The translations under genes were made by a program, and so were the position numbers. From positions 18,030-82,029 of the IMG/VR virus record IMGVR_UViG_3300020205_000565: a stretch of DNA of 64,000 bases. One strand, given 5' to 3'. The notes under the pieces are model-generated. The model made no database searches. It was not told the DNA's origin and saw nothing but the letters and a program-made list of their open reading frames with translations. The DNA is from a virus. Below are positions 38,258 through 46,437 of this stretch, piece by piece. How positions within the stretch are numbered: the first letter of the stretch is position 1; every line of letters begins with the position of its first letter.

Positions 38258-39058
38258 TTAACTAGGTTCTGGACAAATAATTGGGATTACGGCAACCGGT
38301 ATCGTACAAGCATTTGGATCTGTCATTACAGAATAATCGGATTGCTCTTTCTTAATCCATAGTTTATCTAAGTCTATAGTATCGCAACAGTTACCATATC
38401 CGTTTTTAAGGCCAAGGAATAACTTATAGTATCCGTTAGCAAATTTGATATTAGCATTGATGTCGCATTCTCCTTGAGTAACCTGATAAAATAATCTAGG
38501 GGACTTAGGGATTGTTTCAGAATAAGGTAATGGTAATGTGTCAGGCGAGCTTCCGGGTACTGGAAAAGGATCTGGTGGTGGGGGATAAGGTCCTCCCAAA
38601 CAACAAGGACAGTCCTCAAATGAATTTAAGAATGTTACTGTCTCAGTAGATGCAACTACCGAAATACTTACTTCCCAACAACCGGGGTACTCCGAAATGG
38701 TTATAACTGATCCATCATAGCTAACATCAATCCCATCAACATTTAATATTGTACCGTCTTGACAATTAGTTAATTCAATACTTGATACCGGACAACCCGC
38801 TGCTCCAAAAGTAGCTAAAGCAACATCTGTAACAATAGCTCCTACTTGACAGTTTGCTGCATAATCTCCGCAAGTACCACTGCAACATACGCTATCTATC
38901 AGCCAGGTTCCTGGTAATAGTGGATCAGTCGTACTAAAGTTATTACCAACTTCGGCATCCCATATAGTATACGTTGGAGATCCTTCTAGACCAATATTAA
39001 GCCATACTATAGTTCCAGTTTCACAGTTTACTATTTTTAAACAGCAGATTATAATCAT
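38258..39058 (-). CDS. Cys-framed beta-repeat surface protein, 266 aa
   Basis: Contains two copies of a roughly 75-residue beta module of the form L.NC..GTI...CW.V...F.DC..C (clear at residues about 90-155: SIELTNCQDGTILNVDG to FEDCPCC). A Pro-rich hinge follows (GGPYPPPPDPFPVPG), then a C-terminal domain of about 90 residues with another three cysteines. The same module occurs twice at the C-terminus of the 938-aa gene immediately upstream, so the two proteins have exchanged or share domains. It begins one base after the stop of that gene. Function is probably structural and surface-exposed; no homologue with a known role is recognised. Confidence 0.65.
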   Translation of the reverse strand: MIIICCLKIVNCETGTIVWLNIGLEGSPTYTIWDAEVGNNFSTTDPLLPGTWLIDSVCCSGTCGDYAANCQVGAIVTDVALATFGAAGCPVSSIELTNCQDGTILNVDGIDVSYDGSVITISEYPGCWEVSISVVASTETVTFLNSFEDCPCCLGGPYPPPPDPFPVPGSSPDTLPLPYSETIPKSPRLFYQVTQGECDINANIKFANGYYKLFLGLKNGYGNCCDTIDLDKLWIKKEQSDYSVMTDPNACTIPVAVIPIICPEPS

Positions 39059-39059
39059 A

Positions 39060-41876
39060 TTAGCAGAGATAAGATAAGCAGGTTGGACAATCGTTATAAG
39101 CTACATCTACAGTTACTACTACTTGTGGTAAGAATGTAAATGTTTCTTCTATAGTAAAGCATATGTCAGGATATTCTACAAATGTTAGTATAGGTAGATT
39201 CTGGTTTGTACCGCCGGTTAAATATGATGACAAATCTGTAGTAGTTTGCAATAGTGGAGTAGTCTCTCCGCACCTTATTAAATTATAATAAGGGGTAACT
39301 TCGTTATCCTGATTACAATCTATACAGTCTGTATATGCCGTAATCTGATCAACGGTAATGTTTAAAGTAGTAGAATTAGTGCATGCGCTATTTAAACTTA
39401 CATATAGACATACTTCAACGCCTTCAATAAATATATACTGGTCTATAAACTGAGCCATAAAATCGTTATCCTGACCCGTAGTATTTACAGAGGCATATAC
39501 TGTATTATCAGCGCAGTTGATTAAATCATAGCAACAGGTATTAAACGGTATTGCCGATACACAGTTACAATAATAAACTAGTGTTGTTGGATCCTGTATT
39601 ATTTGACAAGGGTTCGTACACGTTAAAGACGACTGTGAAATAGCACAAACTATTGACGCCGATATAGATAGGCCTATTCCAGCATATGCACTAGGAATAA
39701 GATCAGTTTGATAATAATCCGGTAAGCCTGAAACAGCATTACTAGGGAATTTATCTGACGTTGTATAACTTCCATTCCAGCTTGGGCAAGTTCCAATATT
39801 TATTTCACCAGCAGTTTGTGAAATGTTATCACCACCATCTTTTAAAACATTTCCAAAAATAGATGAGTTATCTAAATAGCAAGGTGTTACTAAGTCTGTT
39901 GGATCTATTCCAACAAAAGCGCCTTTAGTAATATTTTGCTCTATAGTTTGTCCTGTAATTAATAATGTTATTTCAGTTGATCCTCCACTTCCTACATTAG
40001 GTACAGCAGTTCCCGCTTTAATTTCTTGAGCTAAATCCATTGTAGCAATGTAATCAGCAAGTCTTCTATTTTGATAAGTAGTTTGAATGATGCTGGTAAT
40101 ATCATTTACACCATAGAATCCGCATACCTGATTTGCAGGAGTAGTTCCAAATGATGTTATAATAGCTGGTAATGTAACACCATAATTCGTAAGTAAGGCA
40201 TTAGGATCAATATAATTAGGCCAACCATCTGTCACAAATAAAATCTTTTTATTTGCAGCAGGTCTACTATTTGTTCCCCAAACTACATCATAACCCCTAC
40301 CTAAACCCGCAAAACTATTTGTAAAACCGATTCCCTGCGTAGGAAGTATTCCATATATATCAGGAGTAGTTCCTGAGGCTCCTGCTAAGGGGAGACCCAT
40401 AGCATTAATTGCATTTTTAAGTAATCCCGCATTAGATACAGTACCCGCCGGAGAATTATTAGCTCCTCCTGATTCCCAGGCTGTTGGGCCGTAATTTAAA
40501 CTAACGCCTCCCACTGTTGCATAAGAAGCTGCATCAAAGAATACAACTCCTACTCTAATGTCTCCAGAAGTAATTCGACCTAAGCTGTTCGCAAGAGTAT
40601 TTAAGTTGCCATTAATGTCATATCCCATCTCTAGACCATCAACAATACTCCTAAGCATATTCTTATACTCCGGCATTTCTTCTTGAGTAATAGATCCTGA
40701 GATATCTATAACTATTGCTACATCAGTTTCACAAGCTACAGGATTTGTCCCTTCGCAATCACCTGTTACTGGATTATATACTAACCCCTCTGGACACATT
40801 GGGGTATTACTAATACATTGTTGGGATGTCTCATCCCATGAGAAACCTGGTTCACATCCGCAGCCTACTATAGCCGATACAGCCGGAAACATTGGGAAAA
40901 ATGTAGGATCAGTATTTGTATTATTAATATTACTACCGTTATCAGCTGTATAAAATATATCTGTTCCATTACCTACAGCAAATCCTTTACCACTTAAGTA
41001 AAAATCTATTCCACTAAGATTGGGCCCACCAAAATCATAAACTGTAGTAGGTGTTGTAGCAAAGTCATCTGTAGTAGCATATAATTTTGTACGGCTATTT
41101 ACGTAGAGCGTTCCTTCAGCATAGCTTATGTTTTTAATACTCGTAACTACAAAATGCGCATCAGGAAATGAATAAATTAAAGTAAATGCTGCGGACGCCA
41201 CTGACCTATATACACCGTCTAAAGTAACAGCATACAATGTATCTGTTGCTAGGACATAGTGTAGGGCGCCTACAATATTAGATGCCCCAGGAGTTCCAAG
41301 TAAGGCAAATGACGCAGCATTATCTATACTTTTAAATACTCTTGTTGGATTTAGTGCCGTACCTAAACCTACTGCTGCATATACATTTATATCGTCTCCT
41401 GCTAGCGCATAAATCTCAGGATTTCCTGAACCATAAATTGCTGCTGAAGTAATAGTAGTATTAAATCCTCCGGCAGGATTTGATGTAATACGTTTTAATA
41501 TATAAGCAATAGTTGGTTGGTTGCTTGCTGCCGTATAAGCATTAAGCCCATCCTCTGTAAAAAGAGTAGTATTATAACCACCTATAGATGAGCCGACAGG
41601 TACCGTACTTGCCCAAGTGCCTGGGGCAGGAGCAAACGCTGTAGTACCACCATCGTAAGAAATAACAATACCAGGATGTGTTAATGCAGTTAAATATGAC
41701 GTAGTGCATACAACAGTATTTGAATCATCGGGGCTTACTATTAACCCTGCTATTATCCCATCATACTGAGGAAAGTACGATGTGTAAGTCCAAGTTGCCC
41801 CTAAATCATTAGAGTATTTAAGTTGACCTTTACCACCAGCATCTATTCCCGATACATATACTTTTACTGCAGACAT
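39060..41876 (-). CDS. vWA-domain virion adhesin with N-terminal beta-propeller, 938 aa
   Basis: Residues 1-330 contain propeller-like blades of BNR type (YSNDLGATWT, VISYDGGTTAF, VFKSIDNAASF, YTADNGSN). A short Cys module follows (CGCEPGFSWDETSQQC). Residues about 385-650 form a von Willebrand factor A domain: the MIDAS motif DISGS at 391-395, a VGVVFFD strand, and FVTDGWPN near 547. The C-terminal 190 residues hold two Cys-framed beta modules (CCYDLINCADNTVY and YYNLIRCGETTPL starts). A MIDAS would bind Mg2+ or Mn2+ and a ligand, so a host-surface adhesion role is likely but inferred. It sits among other Cys-rich surface genes between the 503-aa virion protein and the tail block. Confidence 0.85.
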   Translation of the reverse strand: MSAVKVYVSGIDAGGKGQLKYSNDLGATWTYTSYFPQYDGIIAGLIVSPDDSNTVVCTTSYLTALTHPGIVISYDGGTTAFAPAPGTWASTVPVGSSIGGYNTTLFTEDGLNAYTAASNQPTIAYILKRITSNPAGGFNTTITSAAIYGSGNPEIYALAGDDINVYAAVGLGTALNPTRVFKSIDNAASFALLGTPGASNIVGALHYVLATDTLYAVTLDGVYRSVASAAFTLIYSFPDAHFVVTSIKNISYAEGTLYVNSRTKLYATTDDFATTPTTVYDFGGPNLSGIDFYLSGKGFAVGNGTDIFYTADNGSNINNTNTDPTFFPMFPAVSAIVGCGCEPGFSWDETSQQCISNTPMCPEGLVYNPVTGDCEGTNPVACETDVAIVIDISGSITQEEMPEYKNMLRSIVDGLEMGYDINGNLNTLANSLGRITSGDIRVGVVFFDAASYATVGGVSLNYGPTAWESGGANNSPAGTVSNAGLLKNAINAMGLPLAGASGTTPDIYGILPTQGIGFTNSFAGLGRGYDVVWGTNSRPAANKKILFVTDGWPNYIDPNALLTNYGVTLPAIITSFGTTPANQVCGFYGVNDITSIIQTTYQNRRLADYIATMDLAQEIKAGTAVPNVGSGGSTEITLLITGQTIEQNITKGAFVGIDPTDLVTPCYLDNSSIFGNVLKDGGDNISQTAGEINIGTCPSWNGSYTTSDKFPSNAVSGLPDYYQTDLIPSAYAGIGLSISASIVCAISQSSLTCTNPCQIIQDPTTLVYYCNCVSAIPFNTCCYDLINCADNTVYASVNTTGQDNDFMAQFIDQYIFIEGVEVCLYVSLNSACTNSTTLNITVDQITAYTDCIDCNQDNEVTPYYNLIRCGETTPLLQTTTDLSSYLTGGTNQNLPILTFVEYPDICFTIEETFTFLPQVVVTVDVAYNDCPTCLSYLC

Positions 41877-41878
41877 AT

Positions 41879-42025
41879 TTAAGTTGTTTGTGGCAAAGCA
41901 GACTTTGGAGCCGGCTTAGCCTGTAATTGTTTAATACAGTTTGTACATCCTTGTTTTCCGTCAGGTGTTACTCTTTTCTGACATCCGCAGGACATCATAT
42001 TTCCGCAGTTTGAACATTTTGCCAT
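41879..42025 (-). CDS. Small zinc-ribbon protein, 48 aa
   Basis: A short frame fills the gap between two annotated genes: it starts MAKCSNCGNMMSCGCQKRV and continues with a CTNC pair. Four to six cysteines arranged CxxC...CGC...CxxC suggest one bound zinc. Its stop lies just two bases before the vWA gene, and it follows the 190-aa Cys-rich gene by 27 bases. The spacing and the tight fit between neighbours support a real gene. Similar small ribbons occur in phage structural clusters without a known role. Confidence 0.75.
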   Translation of the reverse strand: MAKCSNCGNMMSCGCQKRVTPDGKQGCTNCIKQLQAKPAPKSALPQTT

Positions 42026-42052
42026 TGAAGTAATATATTGGTTTTTAACTAA

Positions 42053-42625
42053 TTAGCAATTTCCGCATCCACAGCTACAAGCTAATTTATCTAGTCTCGT
42101 AAGCACATAATTATAAATAGCCATCCCCTGCGATGGAGAATGGCAATATTCTACTTTAGCTTTAGCTGCCTTAAGCATAGTAGTAAGAAGTTGTACTTCT
42201 TGTAGTTTCGCTTTAATAGGAGCCTGAGGCTCGCAGTTTGGTACATCTAGACAACATAGAAGCTCATTGATTTTATTCATCGCCTCTGTAGTCCTCAGAT
42301 GGTTATATTCCACATAAACAAATTGGTGTGGGGCTACGCTATATCTAATAACATAAACTCCATCTACAACATTGTTTCTATAGCTATCGCAGTTAGTAGT
42401 TTGTGTATCTAATCCACAAGCTGTGATATTAACATCAAAGCTGCTTGTCGTACTAACGGTACCAAGGTCTTCAAATACGGAAGCCGTGGTAAAACCAGGA
42501 CAAGTTATCTCTAATCGAGGACATTCAATAGGTACGTTAATATTGTACGTACTTGTATCTACTATACGAATTACGCAAGTAGTTAACGTATCTGGAATAT
42601 CTAAAGATAATAAGTGTTGTGCCAT
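42053..42625 (-). CDS. Cys-rich structural protein, 190 aa
   Basis: The N-terminal half is beta-rich with spaced cysteines and the C-terminal half is helical: KAKLQEVQLLTTMLKAAKAK followed by VEYCHSPSQGMAIYNYVLTR, ending in CSCGCGNC. The helical part with the V-E-x-C-H-x-P-S-x-G pattern is familiar from Bacteroidota phage virion clusters. The Cys-only tail could coordinate metal or form disulfides. It is the first gene after a terminator and a -7 box at 42638. No function is assigned to the family as far as I know. Confidence 0.7.
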   Translation of the reverse strand: MAQHLLSLDIPDTLTTCVIRIVDTSTYNINVPIECPRLEITCPGFTTASVFEDLGTVSTTSSFDVNITACGLDTQTTNCDSYRNNVVDGVYVIRYSVAPHQFVYVEYNHLRTTEAMNKINELLCCLDVPNCEPQAPIKAKLQEVQLLTTMLKAAKAKVEYCHSPSQGMAIYNYVLTRLDKLACSCGCGNC

Positions 42626-42637
42626 AGTACTAAGTTA

Positions 42638-42645
42638 CAAAGATA
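42638..42645 (-). promoter_or_regulatory. Bacteroidota -7 element ahead of the surface-protein operon
   Basis: The minus strand reads TATCTTTG (TAnnTTTG), 13 bases before the 190-aa start and right after a terminator. The preceding bases ACACTA are partly shared with the site at 51008 (AACTA before TAGATTTG). No -33 TTG is present because the hairpin occupies that position. Confidence 0.5.
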
Positions 42646-42651
42646 TAGTGT

Positions 42652-42696
42652 AAAAATAAAAAAGGGAAGGAGTTTTTTTTGGCTCCCTCCCTTTTT
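42652..42696 (-). terminator. Strong rho-independent terminator after the 503-aa virion gene
   Basis: A 14-position stem with one mismatch (42659-42672 against 42683-42696; GGGAGGGAG-type arm) and a 10-base A-rich loop is followed on the minus strand by TTTTTTATTTTT. A-tracts on the other arm make it potentially bidirectional. It ends the transcript of the abundant head proteins. Confidence 0.92.
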
Positions 42697-42713
42697 AAAA
42701 GTATTAGTTAAGA

Positions 42714-44225
42714 TTATCTTTCGTTGTTCTGGTTAGGATCAACTGGTGTGCAAGTCTCTGGACAGTTATAAGGAGTCATGCTCTCACAAGCGCCACAGTT
42801 CTCTAACCAGGTATTTACAAACTTTTCAAAGTCTATCAATGATGGGTCAAAGAATGTGATTAGATCACCTTCTGAATAAGTACTATAATCACCTGTAACA
42901 GTAATTGTAGTACCAGTGATTCCAGCAATGATACCATCATCATCAAATCCAGTACCATCGTATAGAAAACCGACTCCTCCGCCTACGTAAGCACCTAGGG
43001 TAGATTCTACAGTAAATGTAGTTAAACCAGTTCCTGCATTATATGTAGGATTAGATGTAGCAACTGTATTCAATTGTGGAGCACCAGCGATCTCTAACAA
43101 GTACTGCTCATTATCAAATGTTCCAGTTGGGTTGTTAAAGCGAGGTACACTATGTTGGATATAGTAACTAGTGTAGTACGATGTACGGCTAATTGCTGCA
43201 GTAACGTCATTACCGTTAGTGATCTCACGAATACGTAAGTCAGTTCCAGTATAGAAAGGTTGTTGCATGTAACCTTCGGTTAAGATAAGTTCACGAATAA
43301 CATTTTCTCCTGTTCCTTTTAACTGAATTGGTTGACATTTATCATTTTCACAAAGACCTGTAAAAGCACAAGGATCTCCGTTAAGATCTACTTCAGAAGC
43401 ATAAAGCTTAACTGGCTCCAAGAATGATATAATAGAATCATTAGGGTAGAAAGTACAATCTTGGAAACGAGTATCAGCATAAGCTCCAGTGATAATTAAA
43501 CCAGCAAGAGTGTTCTCATCTGTTCCTGGAGGGAAAGCAGCACCTTCTAAAGTATAAGGTAACAATGCTTCAGCAGTTGTGCTATCGTCAGTATTAACTG
43601 GTTCGAATGCCTGCCAAGTCAATCCAGCATCAGTAGAGTAAGTAATTGTTACGTGGATGAATGGGTTAATCAAAATGCTATTCAAGAAGTCATAAGCCCA
43701 TTTAGTGTAAACAATTAAAGGGTTAACAGCTACTGGAGCAATTGCATCATCAGGACAACATCCTGTGTAAGCACCAGAAGTGTAGTAAGAGTTACGAGTT
43801 AAGTAACGTAATGCAGGTGATCCTTTAATATCCAAACGCAAAGAATAAGTTTCTCCACATAAGAATTGCTTAGCGCAAGTTCCTTCATAATTGTCTCCGT
43901 TAGCGCCTACAGTAATCTGTGCTTGCTGTGGAGTACAAGGAAGAACCTTGTAGAAGCGGTGTACATACTTAGGGTTGATAGTCTTAGACTTTACAGACTC
44001 GGAATATCCACCGTGGAATTTACCAATTTTGTCATTTGGATGAATAGATGCAGAAACTAAAACTGCTGGGCAGCATCCTTCAGGAGCTGACTCAAACTGT
44101 TTCCAAGTTTTAGGATCATAAAATGCAAATTGTCCAAGAGTAAGCTCGTTGGTAGCATCACCATTTGTTACGAAACCAGCGGTCCCGACAAAGGTTTTGT
44201 TAAAGGCATGATTAAAATAAGCCAT
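42714..44225 (-). CDS. Probable abundant virion protein (decoration or tail-tube type), 503 aa
   Basis: The family signature is MAYFNHAFNKTFVGTAGFVT, then CCPAVLVSASIHPNDKIG and FHGGYSESVKSKTINPKYV with RFYKV. I have seen this arrangement in many large Bacteroidota phages, without a proven function. The rest is beta-rich and ends in a Cys-rich stretch (ENCGACESM...CPETC). Expression signals suggest high output: an A-rich leader containing AACCCTTAAA ten bases before the start, shared only with the major capsid gene, and a very strong terminator after the stop. It follows the ferritin gene by 67 bases. Alternatives are a head decoration protein, an auxiliary capsid protein or a tail tube/sheath protein. 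Confidence 0.75.
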   Translation of the reverse strand: MAYFNHAFNKTFVGTAGFVTNGDATNELTLGQFAFYDPKTWKQFESAPEGCCPAVLVSASIHPNDKIGKFHGGYSESVKSKTINPKYVHRFYKVLPCTPQQAQITVGANGDNYEGTCAKQFLCGETYSLRLDIKGSPALRYLTRNSYYTSGAYTGCCPDDAIAPVAVNPLIVYTKWAYDFLNSILINPFIHVTITYSTDAGLTWQAFEPVNTDDSTTAEALLPYTLEGAAFPPGTDENTLAGLIITGAYADTRFQDCTFYPNDSIISFLEPVKLYASEVDLNGDPCAFTGLCENDKCQPIQLKGTGENVIRELILTEGYMQQPFYTGTDLRIREITNGNDVTAAISRTSYYTSYYIQHSVPRFNNPTGTFDNEQYLLEIAGAPQLNTVATSNPTYNAGTGLTTFTVESTLGAYVGGGVGFLYDGTGFDDDGIIAGITGTTITVTGDYSTYSEGDLITFFDPSLIDFEKFVNTWLENCGACESMTPYNCPETCTPVDPNQNNER

Positions 44226-44235
44226 GTTTTTTGTT

Positions 44236-44245
44236 TTTAAGGGTT
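44236..44245 (-). promoter_or_regulatory. A-rich translation leader box of the 503-aa gene
   Basis: The minus strand reads AACCCTTAAA, then ten A-rich bases and the ATG. The same 10-base box precedes the major capsid gene at nearly the same distance. In Bacteroidota, A-rich leaders rather than Shine-Dalgarno sequences raise translation; the CCC in the middle is unusual and may be a binding site or structural element. Confidence 0.4.
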
Positions 44246-44292
44246 ATAAATATATATTTAATATAAGGAAAGTTTTTGTTCCTTCCAAATTT

Positions 44293-44886
44293 TTACAAAT
44301 AATCTTTCATCTCGTGGTCCAGTAAGCGCATTGCTGTCTTATCTGTACCAAAAGCATTTAACTGGTCAACCCAGTTCTGCATCTTGTTATGCTCCTCTAC
44401 CTGTTCTTTTAAATAAGCTAAAGCAAACTCATATAACATATGGTCCGCTTTCTTCATAGCGTCACCTGCTAAATCTTTGATCTGCTTAGTCACAGTGATC
44501 TCATGATCATAAGACATCTGTATAATTTCAGGAAGACCGTTAAAGGTTTGGTTAGGCGAATCTAGTTTTGGGGTAAGCGGTTGTACTCCCATGGATAATA
44601 AGTAGGTTCTTGCTAAGTCTGAATGAGACATCTCTTCATTAGAGTATCTGCGCCATAGTTTAGCAGCATTAACATAACCGTTGTTATCTAACCACATCGA
44701 CATAGCCAAGTATATTCTACCTGAGTATTCCTCTTGTTGTACACGATAGTTTAGATACTCTACACAGTCATCTGATAAAAGTATGTTCTTACCTTTTGTA
44801 GATGGTGCTTTCTTTATAGTTGATGCGGCAGGACTGGTAATACCTACTACTTCTCGCTTCAATAAATTTCTCGGTTGTTCCGCCAT
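44293..44886 (-). CDS. Ferritin (non-haem, FtnA-like) with N-terminal extension, 197 aa
   Basis: Residues 37-197 align by eye along the full length of bacterial FtnA. The ferroxidase residues are all present: E52 with Y59 (EEYSGRIYLAMSMW), E85 and H88 (NEEMSH), E129 (YDHE), Q162 and E165 (EQVEEH). So the encoded protein should oxidise Fe2+ with O2 and could form a 24-mer iron-storing shell. Unlike FtnA it carries about 36 extra N-terminal residues rich in basic and Ser/Thr residues, which may bind the virion or act as a cargo tag. It lies between a connector protein (12 bases after its stop) and a likely major virion protein, so late expression and virion association are inferred. Codon style matches the neighbours. 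Confidence 0.93.
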   Translation of the reverse strand: MAEQPRNLLKREVVGITSPAASTIKKAPSTKGKNILLSDDCVEYLNYRVQQEEYSGRIYLAMSMWLDNNGYVNAAKLWRRYSNEEMSHSDLARTYLLSMGVQPLTPKLDSPNQTFNGLPEIIQMSYDHEITVTKQIKDLAGDAMKKADHMLYEFALAYLKEQVEEHNKMQNWVDQLNAFGTDKTAMRLLDHEMKDYL

Positions 44887-44898
44887 TATTTCTAGTTA

Positions 44899-45606
44899 TT
44901 AAGTGTTTTCTTCTCCAGATGATTTAGCAATCGAGTATTGATTCATAGACTCAATATCTCCTGCAAGTACCTGTACTGTTTCATCTATAAGTACTTCTAT
45001 AATATTATCTGCAAATTCGCAAATAATATCAGCAGTAGATACCTGTAATGTGTAAGGGTCAGTACAGCCCTCTATCTGAATTAGGACAGGATTCCTATAG
45101 TACATCAGATAACAGTTAACAACTTCAAAGTCGTTATCATTATATATACGTACTCTATCTCCTACAAGAGTACAGAATGTTTCTCCCCATTCAAAACTAG
45201 GCTTACGTAAATAATCCTGTAGGTAAACGGGAACATTCTGTTCTTCAGCAAGATAAGTAACGGTTATACTCTGTGGATCTTCGCAACATCCTTTTCTAGC
45301 ATTAGCGTCTATACGCTTAAACTGTAGATAGTCTGCTGGAAAAAGTTCAGTTTCTTGGTATAGGTTTTTTGGATAAAGTTCTACCAATACCTCTTTTAGT
45401 AAGTTCTGAAGATCATCTACTTTACGGGTAGACTGTTCATCTCCTTGCTTTTCAGCATTCATACCAATAAGTTGGCGACGGACCCATTGAATCTGTGCCT
45501 TATTAAAGGCCTCTACAATTTGCCAGCATTCGAAGTTATCGTAATCATTGCTGGCAAGCTTATTAAGTCGTTGCTTAATCTTAAGCTGTAGAGTAGTATT
45601 GTTCAT
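44899..45606 (-). CDS. Head-tail connector/ring protein, 235 aa
   Basis: The N-terminal region is helical (LKIKQRLNKLASNDYDNFEC, then QIVEAFNKAQIQWVRRQL) and is followed by KVDDLQNLLKEVL, FPADYLQFKRID and a Cys pair, then KPSFEWGETFCTLVGDRVRI. This order is one I know from connector proteins near the capsid gene in Bacteroidota phages. The C-terminal helix (ADNIIEVLIDETVQVLAGDI) would line the ring. It overlaps the previous small gene by one base. Probably a ring attached to the portal; which ring cannot be decided here. Confidence 0.75.
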   Translation of the reverse strand: MNNTTLQLKIKQRLNKLASNDYDNFECWQIVEAFNKAQIQWVRRQLIGMNAEKQGDEQSTRKVDDLQNLLKEVLVELYPKNLYQETELFPADYLQFKRIDANARKGCCEDPQSITVTYLAEEQNVPVYLQDYLRKPSFEWGETFCTLVGDRVRIYNDNDFEVVNCYLMYYRNPVLIQIEGCTDPYTLQVSTADIICEFADNIIEVLIDETVQVLAGDIESMNQYSIAKSSGEENT

Positions 45607-45803
45607 TATCCGTTAACGCGTTTCAAGTTTGGGTTTGCTTTTTTAGCAGCAGAAGAAGCCTTACGAGCAGCAGAAGCTAAGATAGCTCCAGCAGCTGCTT
45701 TAGACACACCTTGCTTTTTTGCAATACTTGATTGTACTGCTTTAAATCCTGGATGACTTCCTCCTTTTTTATAGGATCCGCCACATTTTGCACAACCTGC
45801 CAT
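45606..45803 (-). CDS. Small basic protein with Cys pair and ASRKAS-like helix, 65 aa
   Basis: The start MAGCAKCGGSYKKGGSHPGF leads into VQSSIAKKQGVSKAAAGAIL and a basic tail ending NPNLKRVNG. Small proteins of this pattern (short Gly/Lys start, KAAAGAILASAARKAS helix, NP.LKRV end) are widespread in phage structural regions but have no proven function. It overlaps the connector gene by one base. Strongly positively charged, so DNA or capsid-interior binding is plausible. Confidence 0.7.
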   Translation of the reverse strand: MAGCAKCGGSYKKGGSHPGFKAVQSSIAKKQGVSKAAAGAILASAARKASSAAKKANPNLKRVNG

Positions 45804-45815
45804 AGTACTATAGTT

Positions 45816-46064
45816 TTAACATTTCCATTTTCTAAGCGACTTGTTGATTCTGCTATCAGGATCATTAGCCGTTTTTGTGCTAGTAAGCTTCTTCTTCATA
45901 CCAGACATTCTAGCACAGAAGCTTTTCTTTCTAGAACCACCTTCAGGTTGAGGAGCTTTCAGGTTCCCGCCTGTTTCTTTATTATAAGAAGCACGCCCTT
46001 TAGCGTTGAGGCCTCCGCTTGGAGCCTTACCTTCTTTTCTTTGCCACGCTGGACTTTTTGCCAT
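45816..46064 (-). CDS. DUF6321-like small basic protein, 82 aa
   Basis: The sequence SPAWQRKEGKAPSGGLNAKG followed by RASYNKETGGNLKAP and RKKSFCARMSGMK matches a small phage family I remember as DUF6321: GGLNAKGR...NLK.P...R..SFCARM. Its role is unknown; it occurs in many phages and a few bacteria. It overlaps the upstream 87-aa gene by 38 bases. Rich in Lys and Arg. Confidence 0.75.
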   Translation of the reverse strand: MAKSPAWQRKEGKAPSGGLNAKGRASYNKETGGNLKAPQPEGGSRKKSFCARMSGMKKKLTSTKTANDPDSRINKSLRKWKC

Positions 46065-46290
46065 TGTCTTTAGGATAAGGATTTTCTTTATGCCATTTCT
46101 TTGTGGCAGCTACTCCCTGTTTAACAGTCTTAGCTCCCGCTTTCTTAGTAAGGTCTATCGTATCCCATTCGCCTTTATCTTTAGTAGGATGATTAACCAT
46201 GATGTTACCAACCTTACCTTCTCCTTGTTTAGTAGTCTTTTTATAGACTACATGCTTTTCACCGCCCGCAGATACTCTAGCTTTAGCCAT
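46027..46290 (-). CDS. Small basic protein, 87 aa
   Basis: A Lys-rich protein with MAKARVSAGGEKHVVYKKTT, a central IMVNHPTKDKGEWDTIDLTK segment, and a basic C-terminus ending KKSSVAKKRR. I recognise the NHP...G.WDTIDLTKK.G arrangement from other phage structural clusters but know no function. It starts on the stop of the 48-aa gene and overlaps the DUF6321-like gene. Capsid-interior or DNA-associated role is only a guess from charge and place. Confidence 0.65.
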   Translation of the reverse strand: MAKARVSAGGEKHVVYKKTTKQGEGKVGNIMVNHPTKDKGEWDTIDLTKKAGAKTVKQGVAATKKWHKENPYPKDNGKKSSVAKKRR

Positions 46291-46436
46291 TACTTCTTAG
46301 CTTTAATCTTTTTTTCTTGCTTTAGCATTTCTGCTGTAGGTTTCTTTCCAGAACCTTTATTAGCACGGATGTTATCCCAGAGACCTCTCTGGGAAACACT
46401 ACCGTCCTTGCGTTTAAGCATTTCTTTTTTAGCCAT
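46290..46436 (-). CDS. Small basic phage protein, 48 aa
   Basis: A short frame from ATG 46436 to TAA 46290 encodes MAKKEMLKRKDGSVSQRGLW followed by DNIRANKGSGKKPTAEMLKQ and a Lys-rich end. The pattern RGLWDNIRANKGSGKKPT.EMLKQEKKI occurs in many phages. One-base spacing to the gene before and overlap with the gene after (shared T at 46290) support it as a real gene in the small-protein series. Confidence 0.8.
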   Translation of the reverse strand: MAKKEMLKRKDGSVSQRGLWDNIRANKGSGKKPTAEMLKQEKKIKAKK

Positions 46437-46437
46437 G

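Noticed and set aside
44246-44292. Terminator or promoter after the ferritin gene
   Set aside because: There is a 6-bp AAGGAA/TTCCTT stem but no T-tract, and only a poor match to the -7 element.
45677-45865. 62-codon minus-strand frame overlapping two small genes
   Set aside because: It runs out of frame through two better supported genes and has no recognisable sequence.
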